64,000 nucleotides of DNA from Nostoc parmelioides FACHB-3921 (GTDB lineage Bacteria; Cyanobacteriota; Cyanobacteriia; Cyanobacteriales; Nostocaceae), in contig NZ_JACJQL010000004.1 of assembly GCF_014696625.1 (NCBI RefSeq), positions 62,001 to 126,000 of the forward strand, written 5' to 3'. The position numbers were made by a program, and so were the translations under genes. Below the pieces are notes generated by a model. That model was not told the DNA's origin, ran no database searches, and saw nothing but the letters and a program-made list of their open reading frames with translations. Below are positions 1 to 10,000 of the stretch, piece after piece. Numbering within the stretch: the stretch's first letter is position 1; each line of letters starts with the position of its first letter.

Positions 1-419
1 GGGAATCTTCCGCATCTTTGGGGGCTTTGATAGGTAGCAATTTCAACAATGATGGGACGGCCTTGTATGAAGCCATGTCTGCTTTATTTGTTGGTCAGTT
101 GTTGGGACTGCATTTAAATCTACCCCAACAATTGATGGTAGTGTTCACCTCAATCATCGCTTCTGTGGGCGCGGCGGGGATTCCTGAAGCTGGACTGGTG
201 ACAATGACTCTGGTATTTACGGCGGTAGGATTGCCGACTCAATATATTGCCATCTTGATTACGGTGGATTGGTTTCTCGATCGCTGTCGGACTGCAATCA
301 ATGTCATGGGAGATATGACTATTAGTTGTTTGCTAGATGGTAAAACACAACACGTTAAACAGGTAGATGTTGTCTATTTGGAGGGCGATTTATCTCACGC
401 AGAGGTGCAAAGCGAATGA
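1..419 (+). CDS. Dicarboxylate/amino acid:cation symporter, C-terminal part (cut by window start)
   Basis: The reading frame is open from base 3 and ends with TGA at 417-419, so only the last roughly 139 codons are in the window. The fragment carries signatures of the glutamate transporter/DctA (SDF) fold: an NNDGTALYEA segment matching the TM7 NMDGT-type motif, the second hairpin (SVGAAGIPEAG), and a TM8 stretch DWFLDRCRTAINVMGD with the Asp, Arg, Thr and Asn positions that bind substrate and cation in this family. It would be an inner-membrane secondary transporter taking up a dicarboxylate or acidic/neutral amino acid with Na+ or H+. Substrate cannot be fixed from the fragment. The hydrophilic tail after TM8 is ordinary for the family. 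Confidence 0.88.
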   Translation, partial: ESSASLGALIGSNFNNDGTALYEAMSALFVGQLLGLHLNLPQQLMVVFTSIIASVGAAGIPEAGLVTMTLVFTAVGLPTQYIAILITVDWFLDRCRTAINVMGDMTISCLLDGKTQHVKQVDVVYLEGDLSHAEVQSE

Positions 420-461
420 GCGCTAGGAATTAATCAATTCAAAATTAACTAATAGTAATCA

Positions 462-1400
462 ATGATTCAAACTATGTGGACTAAAAGCATCCAAAGATTG
501 TGTCTATTTTGCGTCGCTCTCTTTTGTAGTCTTGGGCTTTCTCTCAATCATGTCCAAGCTCAGTCAGTGCCTTTCTATTGGGAATTTATCAATGTTGATA
601 TTGCTGTACAAACTAACGGTGATATGTTAGTTACCGAAACTCAGAAATATACATTTACCGGAGACTATGAAAATCGGCGTTATCGTTACATTCCTCTAGA
701 TAAAATAAACAAGATTACCGAAGTTTCAGTATCAGAAAATGGTCAATCATTACCCAGCGAAACAGGTACAGAAAATAACCAACTTTGGATTCGTTGGGAA
801 CATCAACTTAACGCGCCTGAAAGCCATACTTTCGTCTTGAAATATCGTGTTGTGGGTGGACTGCACGTTGATGATGATAATGCTCAGGTATATTGGAAAG
901 CCATCTTCGCTGACCGTAAAGCCCCTATTAACAAAGCACGAGTAACAGTAGAACTATCTGAAAAATTCTCTTCCGGCATTAAAAACTTCGAGAGTTTGGG
1001 CGTTCCTGTAAACGTTCGTAAAATCAACTCTAAAACTATTGACTTTGTTAGTCAAAAAGTTATAGAACCAGGGCAAGAACTAGAAGTTAAGGTGACATTT
1101 AATCGTATCGGAACTGATATCAAAATTCCTCAATGGCAATCATTCAGTGACTTTAGTTTTACATCACCATCTCCATTTGAACAAGCTTTATTGATTTTTT
1201 TTGGATTTTACATATTTGTCTTTTGGATTAGATCATTCTCCAAAAATAATAGAAGTTATAGTAGCAAGAGTAGTAGCAAAAGTAGTGGCAGAAGTAGGGA
1301 TAGGAGTAGTAGTTATAGTGACAGTGGGAGTAGCTACTTTGGTAGTAGTGATGGTGGCGGCGGTGATGGTGGTGGCGGTGATGGTGGCGGCGGGGGTTAA
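462..1400 (+). CDS. DUF2207-type membrane protein with Ser/Gly-rich C-terminus
   Basis: This 312-residue protein has an N-terminal signal peptide (hydrophobic stretch about residues 10-30, likely cleavage after AQA near 34), an extracytoplasmic beta-rich DUF2207-like domain (about 38-220), one membrane segment (about 241-257), and a low-complexity tail that passes from Ser/Lys/Arg-rich to pure Gly/Asp. The same layout occurs in other predicted DUF2207 membrane proteins, which often end in Gly-rich tails; their function is unknown. ATG at 462 is used; ATG at 474 is an alternative that would still leave a signal peptide. The stop codon overlaps that of the convergent gene within a shared TTAA. 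DUF2207 assignment is by recognition, not by a search. Confidence 0.72.
   Translation: MIQTMWTKSIQRLCLFCVALFCSLGLSLNHVQAQSVPFYWEFINVDIAVQTNGDMLVTETQKYTFTGDYENRRYRYIPLDKINKITEVSVSENGQSLPSETGTENNQLWIRWEHQLNAPESHTFVLKYRVVGGLHVDDDNAQVYWKAIFADRKAPINKARVTVELSEKFSSGIKNFESLGVPVNVRKINSKTIDFVSQKVIEPGQELEVKVTFNRIGTDIKIPQWQSFSDFSFTSPSPFEQALLIFFGFYIFVFWIRSFSKNNRSYSSKSSSKSSGRSRDRSSSYSDSGSSYFGSSDGGGGDGGGGDGGGGG
1256..1399 (+). repeat. Low-complexity AGT/GGT trinucleotide-like tract inside the DUF2207 gene
   Basis: The 3' end of the gene is an imperfect run of agtagt/agtggt units that becomes ggtggcggtgat units. It encodes the Ser-rich and then Gly/Asp-rich tail. The tract creates long spurious open frames on other frames and both strands and is a likely site of length variation by slippage. 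Confidence 0.8.
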
Positions 1401-2587
1401 AATAAACGCTGCACGCACTTGAGAATGACTGGCTGTAAATAAAAGCGTTCTAGTTCACTATCTTTCATCGTTTCTATCAACCCCCTCCGCTTTAAGGATA
1501 AGAGCGCTGCTAAAATATCCCCATTGGCAGCATCACTAGCTAATTGCAATAGGATCTCTTGGCGAGTCAATCCTTGCACCTTTGTCGCCAAAGACTTGAT
1601 CAGGATTTGTTCTAAACTAGAAATCTGCTTCAGCCATTGCGTTACTAGGGGGGCAAATTCTCCAGCCACTAGAGTTCCAGAGGCTAAAAACTCTCCCACA
1701 TCTCCAGCAAATAATTCATGAATGAAATTAGCCGCCATATTCAGAAACAAGGGATTACCACCATATTGATTGACTAGCGTAATCCACTGTTGAGCATCAA
1801 AAGTCAGTTGATGATGCTGCAACAGTTCAATTGCACCTTCCATCAGTCCACCAAGGGGGAAAATAACTGTGCCTCCAGCACTTAAAATATTTAACCCTTC
1901 TGGTTGTTCTCGGCTAGTGATAATCACACAACTATTATGAGTAGTCTGTACTACAGTGCGGAGAAAGTCGGCGTATGGTTCATATTCTGGGCGATACTGT
2001 CCCCCTCGTTTACCCCCTAAAATGCTATCCCAACCATCAAAAACCATTAGGGTATGCGGTACCAAAGTTGGTATTTTATCCTTAGCGGGTGGGTTGTGGT
2101 GAAACGAAAACCATAGAGTTTGAGAAAAATGAGATGACCTGCTTTCTACTAACTTTGTGGCTAAAGCCGTTTTCCCCATACCCCCAATCCCTGTAATAGC
2201 AATTAGGCGTGTTCCTTGTTCAATTGCTTGGCTGAGTGTTGTCAGTTCATAACGTCGTCCAAAAAATAAGGGAATATTGGGGATTTGGGTTGTCCCAGCC
2301 ATGAATGAGTTGAGGGGACGTTCCACTAAGTCTTGCCAATTCAATCCCAAAACCTGACAAAAGGCTTTAAATACAGACGCATCGATCGCATCACCTTTGA
2401 GGAAGCGTTTCCAGGTGGCTAAAGATACCCCGGCTGCAAAAACCTCCGCATTTTCCCAGTTACGCCCAGGCTCAAGAATTTGGCTTGCTTGTTCTAACCA
2501 ACATGGATTATCAATTGTCCAACCTTTTTCGCTTCGAGCTTGTTTGATGATTTGCAATCCAGTCAGCGAGAGTTTGAGGCTAGGCAT
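1397..2587 (-). CDS. STAND/NB-ARC-type ATPase with N-terminal HTH-like domain, no sensor repeats
   Basis: The 396-residue protein opens with a helical region resembling an XRE-like helix-turn-helix (about residues 50-90, around GVSLATWKRFLKGD) and then has an NB-ARC-like NTPase: P-loop GIGGMGKT at 133-140 and a Walker B-like LMVFDGWD near 180-187. The C-terminus looks like the winged-helix part of the STAND module (LKRRGLIETM). In filamentous cyanobacteria this arrangement is usually followed by WD40 or TPR repeats that sense a ligand; here the protein stops just after the winged helix. It may be a truncated sensor or a stand-alone switch. Its stop codon overlaps that of the convergent DUF2207 gene (1397-1400). 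Role unknown: regulation or defence are both possible for this class. Confidence 0.75.
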   Translation of the reverse strand: MPSLKLSLTGLQIIKQARSEKGWTIDNPCWLEQASQILEPGRNWENAEVFAAGVSLATWKRFLKGDAIDASVFKAFCQVLGLNWQDLVERPLNSFMAGTTQIPNIPLFFGRRYELTTLSQAIEQGTRLIAITGIGGMGKTALATKLVESRSSHFSQTLWFSFHHNPPAKDKIPTLVPHTLMVFDGWDSILGGKRGGQYRPEYEPYADFLRTVVQTTHNSCVIITSREQPEGLNILSAGGTVIFPLGGLMEGAIELLQHHQLTFDAQQWITLVNQYGGNPLFLNMAANFIHELFAGDVGEFLASGTLVAGEFAPLVTQWLKQISSLEQILIKSLATKVQGLTRQEILLQLASDAANGDILAALLSLKRRGLIETMKDSELERFYLQPVILKCVQRLF

Positions 2588-2729
2588 CGGATATGAGTGG
2601 CAAGGTGTAGCAAATTCATCCAGTCTAATTCTAGATTAGTCTGGAAAACTATGGGAGCGATCGCAACCAATTACCGCGATGTTTAATTGATTGAGGTTGT
2701 CGCCTGGATCTTACCCAAGCGACTGATGA

Positions 2730-4577
2730 CTAGAAGTTTTCGTAGTTAGCGATCGCATCCTTCATCTTCTGCACCACTTCATCTACAGGTATAGCCCCTA
2801 ACTCCCCAGAAGCGCGGGTACGGATACTTAAGGAGTTGGTTTCTACTTCCTTGGCTCCTACTACGGCCATCACTGGTATTTTATCTTTCTCTGCATTGCG
2901 GATGAGTTTACCTAAGCGATCGCCACTGGTGTCAACTTCGGCACGAATACCGAGCGATCGCAATTTTGCTACTACATCTTTGGTAAAGTCTAGCTGGGCT
3001 TCTCCTACAGGTAGCAATCTAGCTTGCACCGGTGCTAACCATAAGGGGAAATCCCCCGCATACTCTTCAATTAAAATCCCAATCAACCGTTCTAAGGAAC
3101 CGAAAGGCGCACGGTGAATCATTACAGGACGTTTGCGAGTTCCATCTTCCGCGACGTATTCCAAATCAAACCGTTCTGGTAAGTTGTAATCTACCTGTAC
3201 AGTTCCTAATTGCCATTCCCGTTCTAAAGCATCACTGAAAATAAAGTCTAATTTCGGCCCATAAAATGCTGCTTCCCCAATTCCTTCAAAGTGTTCCATC
3301 CCCAACTGTTCCACCGCACGACGGATTGCACCTTCGGCTTTGTTCCAAACTTCATCAGAACCGATGTACTTATCGCTAGCTGGGTCACGGAAACTGAGTC
3401 TAGCTTTAAAGTTTTTCAATTGCAGACTTTTGAACACTGACAAAATCAAATCCACTACATTCAGGAATTCGTTGTCTAACTGTTCTGGGGTCACGAATAA
3501 GTGAGAATCATCAACAGTAAAACCGCGCACTCTCGTTAAACCGCCTAATTCCCCTGACTGTTCGTAACGGTAAACAGTCCCAAACTCAGCCAAGCGCATT
3601 GGTAGTTCCCGATAAGAACGTAACTCACTCTTATATATTTGGATATGGAAGGGGCAATTCATTGGCTTGAGGACAAAGCCTTGCTCAATTGCTGCGGCTG
3701 CTTCATCCTCAGCCATCAGGGGAAACATATCTTCCTTATATTTTTGCCAGTGTCCTGAAGTCTTAAATAAATCTACTCTGGCAATGTGGGGGGTAACTAC
3801 AGGTAAATAACCACGCTTGAGCTGTTCCTGTTGGAGAAATTGTTCTAAGGTGCTGCGTAGCAAGGTACCTTTAGGAGTCCACAAAGGTAAACCAGGCCCT
3901 ACTTGCTCAGAAAAGATAAATAATCCTAGCTCTTTACCCAGTTTACGGTGGTCACGGCGTAAGGCTTCTTCTTTGCGACGCTTATACTCTGCCAATTGTT
4001 CTGGGGTTTCCCAAGCCGTAGCATAGATTCGTTGCAATTGGGCTTTGGTTTCATCACCCCGCCAATAAGCACCAGCCACACTTTCTAATTCAATGGCTTT
4101 GGGATTTAAATCTTTGGTATTTTCCACGTGAGGCCCGGCGCACAAATCCCACCATTCATTTCCCAAGTGGTAAATTGTGATCGGTTCTGATTTAATATCT
4201 GCCAGGATTTCTAATTTATAAGGTTCCTTGATTTCCTGAATGCGCCGTTCCGCTTCTTCCCGGCTCACTTCTTCCCGCACCACTGGCAGTTTACGATTAA
4301 TAATCTTCACCATCTCTTTTTGGATGGCTTTGAGATCCTTATCAGTAAATGGCTCTGGACTATCAAAGTCGTAATAAAACCCATTCTCAATCCAGGGGCC
4401 AATTGTCACTTGCGCCTTAGGGAACAGCTTCTGTACTGCCATTGCCATTACATGGGAAGCCGTATGGCGAATCTTTTTCAATGTCTCTGATTCGCTGGTA
4501 CGCGGTAAATAGATTTTTTCTGGTTGTTCTGGCTGGTTGTTGGGGTCTTGATTAGGCGACATTAGCTGCTGAACCAT
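2730..4577 (-). CDS. thrS: Threonyl-tRNA synthetase lacking the TGS domain
   Basis: Class II threonyl-tRNA synthetase that charges tRNA-Thr with threonine. The 615-residue protein starts with a short Pro/Gln-rich leader and goes directly into the editing domain (HTASH about 37-41; CAGPH further on), so the usual N-terminal TGS domain is absent. The catalytic core shows motif 2 (TVYRYEQSGELGG), motif 3 (GSLERLIGIL) and the Cys, His, His zinc ligands expected in MNCPFH, DDSHLF and IHRAPFG. The anticodon-binding domain follows (LAPVQARLLPVG onward, about 510-610). Loss of TGS is, as far as I recall, common in cyanobacterial ThrRS. Two ATGs are possible, 4577 and 4562; neither changes a domain. 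It is a single gene with no tightly linked partner. Confidence 0.96.
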   Translation of the reverse strand: MVQQLMSPNQDPNNQPEQPEKIYLPRTSESETLKKIRHTASHVMAMAVQKLFPKAQVTIGPWIENGFYYDFDSPEPFTDKDLKAIQKEMVKIINRKLPVVREEVSREEAERRIQEIKEPYKLEILADIKSEPITIYHLGNEWWDLCAGPHVENTKDLNPKAIELESVAGAYWRGDETKAQLQRIYATAWETPEQLAEYKRRKEEALRRDHRKLGKELGLFIFSEQVGPGLPLWTPKGTLLRSTLEQFLQQEQLKRGYLPVVTPHIARVDLFKTSGHWQKYKEDMFPLMAEDEAAAAIEQGFVLKPMNCPFHIQIYKSELRSYRELPMRLAEFGTVYRYEQSGELGGLTRVRGFTVDDSHLFVTPEQLDNEFLNVVDLILSVFKSLQLKNFKARLSFRDPASDKYIGSDEVWNKAEGAIRRAVEQLGMEHFEGIGEAAFYGPKLDFIFSDALEREWQLGTVQVDYNLPERFDLEYVAEDGTRKRPVMIHRAPFGSLERLIGILIEEYAGDFPLWLAPVQARLLPVGEAQLDFTKDVVAKLRSLGIRAEVDTSGDRLGKLIRNAEKDKIPVMAVVGAKEVETNSLSIRTRASGELGAIPVDEVVQKMKDAIANYENF

Positions 4578-4932
4578 TAGCGAAGTGACTGCAAGAGTAA
4601 CTGATCAATTGAAGTTTTCAAAATCTACCCAAATATAACATGAGCTTATGTTCCTGCTGTGTAAGCTTTCCCTCGTCATCAAGGTACTTTTGCATCAGAG
4701 GAATATGACAATGACTATCTTTAAATTCTAAAGATTATCCGAGGTTTTTTCATTCAGCATAATCAAAACAGTTAACAGTCAACCATCAACAGTCACCAAG
4801 CTACTGAGTATAATTTTTTATTTATATCTACTAATAAGCATGAGATATTTCTTGAGAGATAGCGTATAGTAATGTTAAGAAACGTAAATAGAGTTAATAT
4901 TGATAAAGAAATTAGAAGTATCCCTCTCATTT
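4578..4932. other. Intergenic region between divergent thrS and DUF2605 gene
   Basis: About 355 AT-rich bases without a convincing gene. It must hold the promoters of thrS (leftward) and of the DUF2605 gene (rightward). A degenerate STRR-like stretch of CAACAGT/TTAACAG units lies at about 4767-4796. I could not identify a defined operator by eye. Confidence 0.5.
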
Positions 4933-5250
4933 ATGTCAGACTCGAACTTATCGGGAACTGATCCGCTAAAGACGGTACTAGAACCGTTGTTAGACGATTT
5001 CCAGTATTGGTTTACGCGATCGCGTAACTTTTTGGAAACAGAACGGCTCTCATTTATGGATGAACAAGCGCAATTAGACTTACTGTTGCGAGTTAAGCAA
5101 GCCCAAGAGGAACTCAACACAGCAAAAATGCTGTTTAACGCGACTGAAGGACAAGTCGGGATTGATATGGCAACGATGACACCTTGGCATCAATTAGTAA
5201 CTGAATGTTGGAATGTGGCAGCACGCTTTCGTTCTCAGCAGCCAACCTAA
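4933..5250 (+). CDS. DUF2605 family protein
   Basis: A 105-residue soluble, largely helical protein (from MSDSNLSGTDPL). I recognise it as DUF2605, a cyanobacterium-restricted family of unknown function. The frame extends upstream to a TTG at 4900, but ATG at 4933 gives the usual N-terminus. The next gene belongs to DUF2973 and lies 238 bases downstream in the same orientation; the two families are often neighbours in cyanobacteria, which suggests a shared role. No catalytic motif is visible. The central region (about 30-65) is rich in Glu, Gln and Leu and could form a coiled coil. Confidence 0.75.
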   Translation: MSDSNLSGTDPLKTVLEPLLDDFQYWFTRSRNFLETERLSFMDEQAQLDLLLRVKQAQEELNTAKMLFNATEGQVGIDMATMTPWHQLVTECWNVAARFRSQQPT

Positions 5251-5488
5251 TCGATGGCAAAAATCACATAGCTTGCAGTAGTGCGACTAAATCCTTAACA
5301 TTATTTTAATTAAAAAATAATGTATCTTCTGTTACCATTATTCTAATAATGTTGACAAATTTTCATACATAGACATAAATGCACTTCAATTGTGTCAAGT
5401 ATTTATTCTCGCCGATGGTAATAAAAAGGCGAAAAAAAGAGTTTAAAGTATAGATTTTTAAAAATTACTGTCCCTGGAGGAAAATCCG

Positions 5489-5827
5489 ATGTTACACCTA
5501 CTTTACATTCTAGCTTTTACAATTCTTGCTGTTATAGCGGTTGCAAATTTAATTCGCAACTTAATCATGTTTAGTTTTGATCGTGATGGATCACGCGGGA
5601 ATTACTCAACCAGAAACTCACAAGTGGTAAATCAGGGAGGCTACGGTTATTTATCTTCTAGCGGAAGGGTAGCCCCACACCCAGAGTTATTGGATAGTGC
5701 AGGTAAATTTATCAAAGAACCTCTGTTGGTAATGCGTTCAATTAATGTGGAAGATGCACGTCAACAATTAGATGCACTTTATGAATCTTCCCCAGGACAT
5801 AAAAGCGAAAACTCAGAGGAAGCATAA
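5489..5827 (+). CDS. DUF2973 family small membrane protein
   Basis: A 112-residue protein with one N-terminal membrane anchor (about residues 3-28, LLYILAFTILAVIAVANLI) followed by a hydrophilic, probably cytoplasmic tail ending in acidic residues. It matches the cyanobacterial DUF2973 family by recognition. A strong Shine-Dalgarno (ctggagg at 5474-5480) stands just ahead of ATG 5489, so the start is secure. A good rho-independent terminator follows at 5893-5926. Function unknown; pairing with DUF2605 upstream is the main clue. Confidence 0.78.
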   Translation: MLHLLYILAFTILAVIAVANLIRNLIMFSFDRDGSRGNYSTRNSQVVNQGGYGYLSSSGRVAPHPELLDSAGKFIKEPLLVMRSINVEDARQQLDALYESSPGHKSENSEEA

Positions 5828-5892
5828 ATAACTAAAGATGTAGCGTCGAATTTAACATTTTTTCGGTAAAAAAAGGTTGTTAAAAATCTTAT

Positions 5893-5926
5893 CCTGAACT
5901 TGTTCTAGTAACGGTTCAGGTTTTTT
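5893..5926 (+). terminator. Rho-independent terminator after the DUF2973 gene
   Basis: A cctgaac stem (5893-5899) pairs with gttcagg (5914-5920) around a 14-base loop and is followed directly by six T residues. Position 66 bases after the stop codon fits termination of the DUF2605/DUF2973 unit. Confidence 0.8.
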
Positions 5927-6186
5927 GTTGAGACTGGGTTTAGGGGTGTAAGGGGTTTAGAGGTTTTAAATATAGTCTCTAATAGATAAGGTGATACGCA
6001 CCTAAATCAAATATTCTTGCGTCAGTGCTGTCCATAGTCAAGAGTCCAGAGTCAAAGGCTAGCTTGGACTTTGGACTTTTGACAACCTGAGTGCGAAATA
6101 TACAATTTAAATGCGTAACACCTTATTTACTCATTACTTTAGTGAATACTACAATAACTAAAGAACTAAAAATAAATGTAATTTTT
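5927..6186. other. Intergenic stretch with an inverted STRR-like repeat
   Basis: No gene seen. Bases about 6038-6083 contain agagtccagagtcaaag facing ctttggacttttgac, forming an imperfect hairpin made of 7-base-like units around a GGCTAGCTT centre. The reading frame of the next gene extends up into this region only through poorly composed codons. Confidence 0.45.
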
Positions 6187-6459
6187 ATGCAATCTATTTT
6201 TTGGACTTTAGAAGAAGTTGCTCGTCGAGCTAAACAGTTTTATGAACGAGATATTCGTCGAAATGTCGAATATGGTGAGAATATCGGCAAGATGATTGTG
6301 ATTGATGCGGAAACTGGTGAATATGGGATTGATGCAACTGGTGTGGAGACAGCATTAAAGTTAAAACAGAAAAACCCTAATGCTAGATTGTTTACTATGC
6401 GGATTGGTTATGATGTGGCTGTAAGTTTTGGTGGTACAGTGGAGCGTACTACTGAATGA
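6187..6459 (+). CDS. Small hypothetical protein coupled to an aspartic protease
   Basis: A 90-residue soluble protein from ATG 6187 (MQSIFWTLEEVARRAKQFYE); a longer frame starting at 6091 has an AT-rich, non-conserved-looking extension and is less likely. The N-terminal helix and the later beta-rich part (MIVIDAETGEYGIDATG) give no recognised motif. Its stop overlaps the ATG of the next gene (ATGA at 6456-6459), so the two proteins are almost certainly made together in a fixed ratio. I do not know the family; the arrangement resembles toxin-antitoxin-like two-gene units, but nothing in the sequence proves this. Confidence 0.65.
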   Translation: MQSIFWTLEEVARRAKQFYERDIRRNVEYGENIGKMIVIDAETGEYGIDATGVETALKLKQKNPNARLFTMRIGYDVAVSFGGTVERTTE

Positions 6460-6821
6460 TTTATGGAAAAGTAAGGGATGGTAGAGTCATAGTTCCAGTG
6501 GTTTTTCGTTTAGCTTCGCAACCAGATTTCTTTTTGGATTTTATCATTGATACTGGGTTTAATGACCATCTGACTTTACCGCCACAAGCAGTCAGTACAA
6601 TGAATCTTCCCCTATATTCAAGTACCGAAGCCAGGTTAGCTGATGGTAGTAAAGCCTTATTATCTATACATTTAGCAACAATTGTATGGGATGGTATAGA
6701 AAGATTAGTTCCTGTTTTAGCTGCTGGTTATGAACCATTGCTGGGAACTTCTCTGATGGCAGGATATCATTTAGAAATAGATTTTCAAGATAATGGTTTA
6801 GTTTCCCTAGAACAACTGTAA
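6456..6821 (+). CDS. Clan AA (retropepsin-like) aspartic protease
   Basis: A 121-residue single-domain protein with the retroviral-type protease signature DTGFN at residues 32-36, where Asp32 would be the catalytic residue contributed by each half of a dimer. The later LLGTSLMAGYHLEIDF segment matches the conserved C-terminal strand-helix region of small clan AA proteases. It overlaps the preceding small gene by four bases and is probably translated by coupling. No signal peptide or membrane segment, so cytoplasmic. The substrate is unknown; the coupled 90-residue protein is the obvious candidate partner or target. Confidence 0.8.
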   Translation: MIYGKVRDGRVIVPVVFRLASQPDFFLDFIIDTGFNDHLTLPPQAVSTMNLPLYSSTEARLADGSKALLSIHLATIVWDGIERLVPVLAAGYEPLLGTSLMAGYHLEIDFQDNGLVSLEQL

Positions 6822-7063
6822 AGTTAGCCCGCATTTCTCACAAGTGGCAGGTATGCTCGAAAATTCACGAGTATTTCGCTCAAGCCACCCCTACAGACTT
6901 TGGAATTAGGTTGCAAGAATATTTTGAGAAATCCAGGTATATTAAAAACTACTAATAAGCAATACAGTTTTCTGCAATTTTAATTGCATACTTGGATATT
7001 TCACCTATTTAGGATGCACTTTACACTGCCATCATCATATTTGTGATGAATAAGGACAGTAAT

Positions 7064-10000
7064 ATGGCTCCTACTATTTTAACAGTCAACACTACAGCCG
7101 ATCAAAATGATGGCAGTGCTGCTAATGGTTTATCTCTGCGGGATGCAATTTTAATTGCTAATGCTAATCCGACTACTGAGTATGAAATCCAGTTAACTGG
7201 CGGTGTAACTTACAATCTTACATCAAACGGGATTAATGAAGATAATGCCCTGACAGGAGATTTAGACATTAAAAGCCGCAGTAATGTACTTTATATCGTG
7301 TCTGTTGGTGAGCAGAAAGCGACTATTAATGCCTCTGGTTTATTAAATAGCGATCGCGTTTTTCATGTCCTCAATGGAGGTGCTTTAAGCTTGCAGAATG
7401 TGGTGGTTACGGGGGGCAAGATATCTAATGATGGTGGAGGTATTAGAGTTGATTCTAATGGCTACCTAGATTTGTACAACACTACCGTCAGTGGCAATAG
7501 TGCAGAGGGTGGGAACTGGGGTGGTGGCATTTATAACAACAATGGTACAGTCTACTTACGAAATGGTTCTACTATCAGTAACAATCAAGCCCTCAACGGT
7601 GGCGGTATCCTTAACTCTGGTACTCTGATTACGATGGACTCCACTATAAGTAATAACAACTCAGGTAGTGGAGGCGGAATCTACAACTTTGATACATTGA
7701 CGGTGATCAACACTACAGTTAGTAATAATAGTGCAAGAGGCAGTGGTGGAGGTATTCAAGGTAACGGTAGCTTTTCCTCTATTGCTTTAGTTAACACAAC
7801 AATTAGTGGAAACACAGCAGGAAGCGGTGGCGGTGGTATAGATTCTACTGGGGGCAGCGTCACAAATATACTTAACAGCACAATTACCAATAATACGGCT
7901 GGCATTTTAGGAGGAGGTGGAATTAGAGGCAGTGCCAATTTAAGGAACACAATTGTTGCCGGAAATTTTGGTAATTATGATTTCCAGGGGACAGGCAAAG
8001 ATATTCAAGGAGCAGTTAACGGCAATAATTATAACCTGATTGGCTCTCTAGCTGGAGCCAGTGGAACTGTAGGCACTGGTACAGATATTGTCAACCCCAA
8101 CCCCGGACTTGGCCCCTTACAAAATAACGGTGGACTCACCCTTACTAATGCTCTCCTTCCTGGTAGTCCAGCCATCAACGCAGGTAACAATAATTTAATT
8201 CCGGCTGATACACAAGACTTAGATGGTGATGGAGATACAACAGAACCCACCCCCTTCGACCAAAGAGGTTTGGCACGGCTTGTTGGTGGTACAGTAGATA
8301 TCGGTGCATTTGAAGTACAATCTGCTACTCTACCAACTCTTACCATCAACAATGTCACCGTTACCGAAGGCAACACAGGGACAATCAACGCTAATTTTAC
8401 CGTCACACTCTCCGTTGCCAGTACCTCTGCTGTCACAGTTAACTATGCGACAGCTAACGACACAGCTACAGCCGGAAGTGACTACACATCTACGACGGGT
8501 ATCTTAACTTTCAACCCAGGGGAAACCAGCAAAAATATCACTGTTGCGGTGAGAGGCGATACTATAGCCGAACCGAGTCAGACATTTTTTCTTAACCTCA
8601 GCAATCCCCTTGGCGCTACCATTGCTGATGACCAAGGATTGGGAACTATCACCGATGATGATGCCAATCCCACAATTACCATTGCTGATGTCAACTTAAA
8701 TGAAGGCAATAGCGGTACAAGTAACACCACCTTCACTGTCACTCTATCGGCTGCTAGCGAAAAAGCTATTACTGTTAACTATGGGACAGCTAACGGTACA
8801 GCTACAGCCGGCAGTGATTACACGGCTAGGACAGGTACATTAACTTTCAATCCCGGCGATACCAGTAAAACCTTCACTGTTGCCGTAACTGGTGATACAA
8901 CAATTGAAGCCAACGAAACCTTTTTTGTTAATCTCAGCAACGCCACTAATGCAACAATTAGCGATAATCAGGCATTGGCAACTATAGTTAATGATGATAC
9001 GGCAACTCTTCCTACTCTTTCTATCAATGACATCACTGTTGTGGAAGGGCAAACTTCCCAAGCTGTCTTAACTGTCACCCTCAGCAGTGCTTCTAATCAA
9101 GCAGTCACAGTTAACTACACTACAGCAACTGGGACTGCTACTGCCAATACGGACTATACCAGTCGCAGTGGTACTTTAACTTTTGCTGTTAATACTACGA
9201 CTGCGACAATTACAATTCCGATTTTGAATGATAATCTCAACGAAGTTAACGAAACCTTCAGAGTTAACCTTTCTAGCCCTACCAATGCAACTATACAAAA
9301 AGCTGCTGGAACTGTTACTATTACCGATACTTTGCAAGCTAGTGTCACCACGACCTTAGCAGATGGGATTGAGAATTTAACCCTGATTGGCAGTAGCAAT
9401 ATTAACGCTACTGGTAACAGTGGTAATAATATATTGACAGGCAATAGTGGTAATAATATTCTCACTGGTGGTAGTGGGGATGATACTTACACATTTAATC
9501 CCTCTACGCCATTAGGTAGCGATCGTATTCAAGAAATCACCGCAGGTGGTGATGATACAATCAATTTTGCTAGTACAAATAATGCTGTCCGCGTAAACTT
9601 AGGTACTACCGCTACCCAGACCGTCAACAGTAACTTGAAGTTGACTTTATCTGCTAATAATGTGATTGAAAACGTTATTGGTGGTAATGGTAGCGATCGC
9701 CTCATTGGCAATAGCCTCAATAATACTCTGACTGGTGGCAATGGTAATGATATCTTAACAGGTAGAGGCGGCGTAGATACTTTGATTGGCGGGTCTGGCA
9801 ATGATATCTTGACTGGTGGAACTGAGAGCGATCGCTTTTTATATAGTAGTGGACGAGCTTTTACTAGTAACGATTTTGGTGTAGATATCCTGACTGACTT
9901 TACTTCGGGAATTGATAAATTGGTGTTGAGTAAAAATACATTTAGGGCTTTAACTAGTGTTGCCGGTGATGGATTGAGTCAAGTTTCTGATTTTACGACC

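Noticed and set aside
1201..1422. Frames in the Ser/Gly-rich end of the DUF2207 gene on both strands
   Set aside because: They consist of Val/Ala or Thr/Ile runs produced by the trinucleotide-like tract.
5409..5432. Terminator after the DUF2605 gene
   Set aside because: Short tcgcc/ggcga stem with a large loop is followed by A residues, not T, in the sense direction.
6091..6186. Upstream extension of the 90-residue protein gene
   Set aside because: AT-rich, leader-like, no support for translation; ATG 6187 is better.
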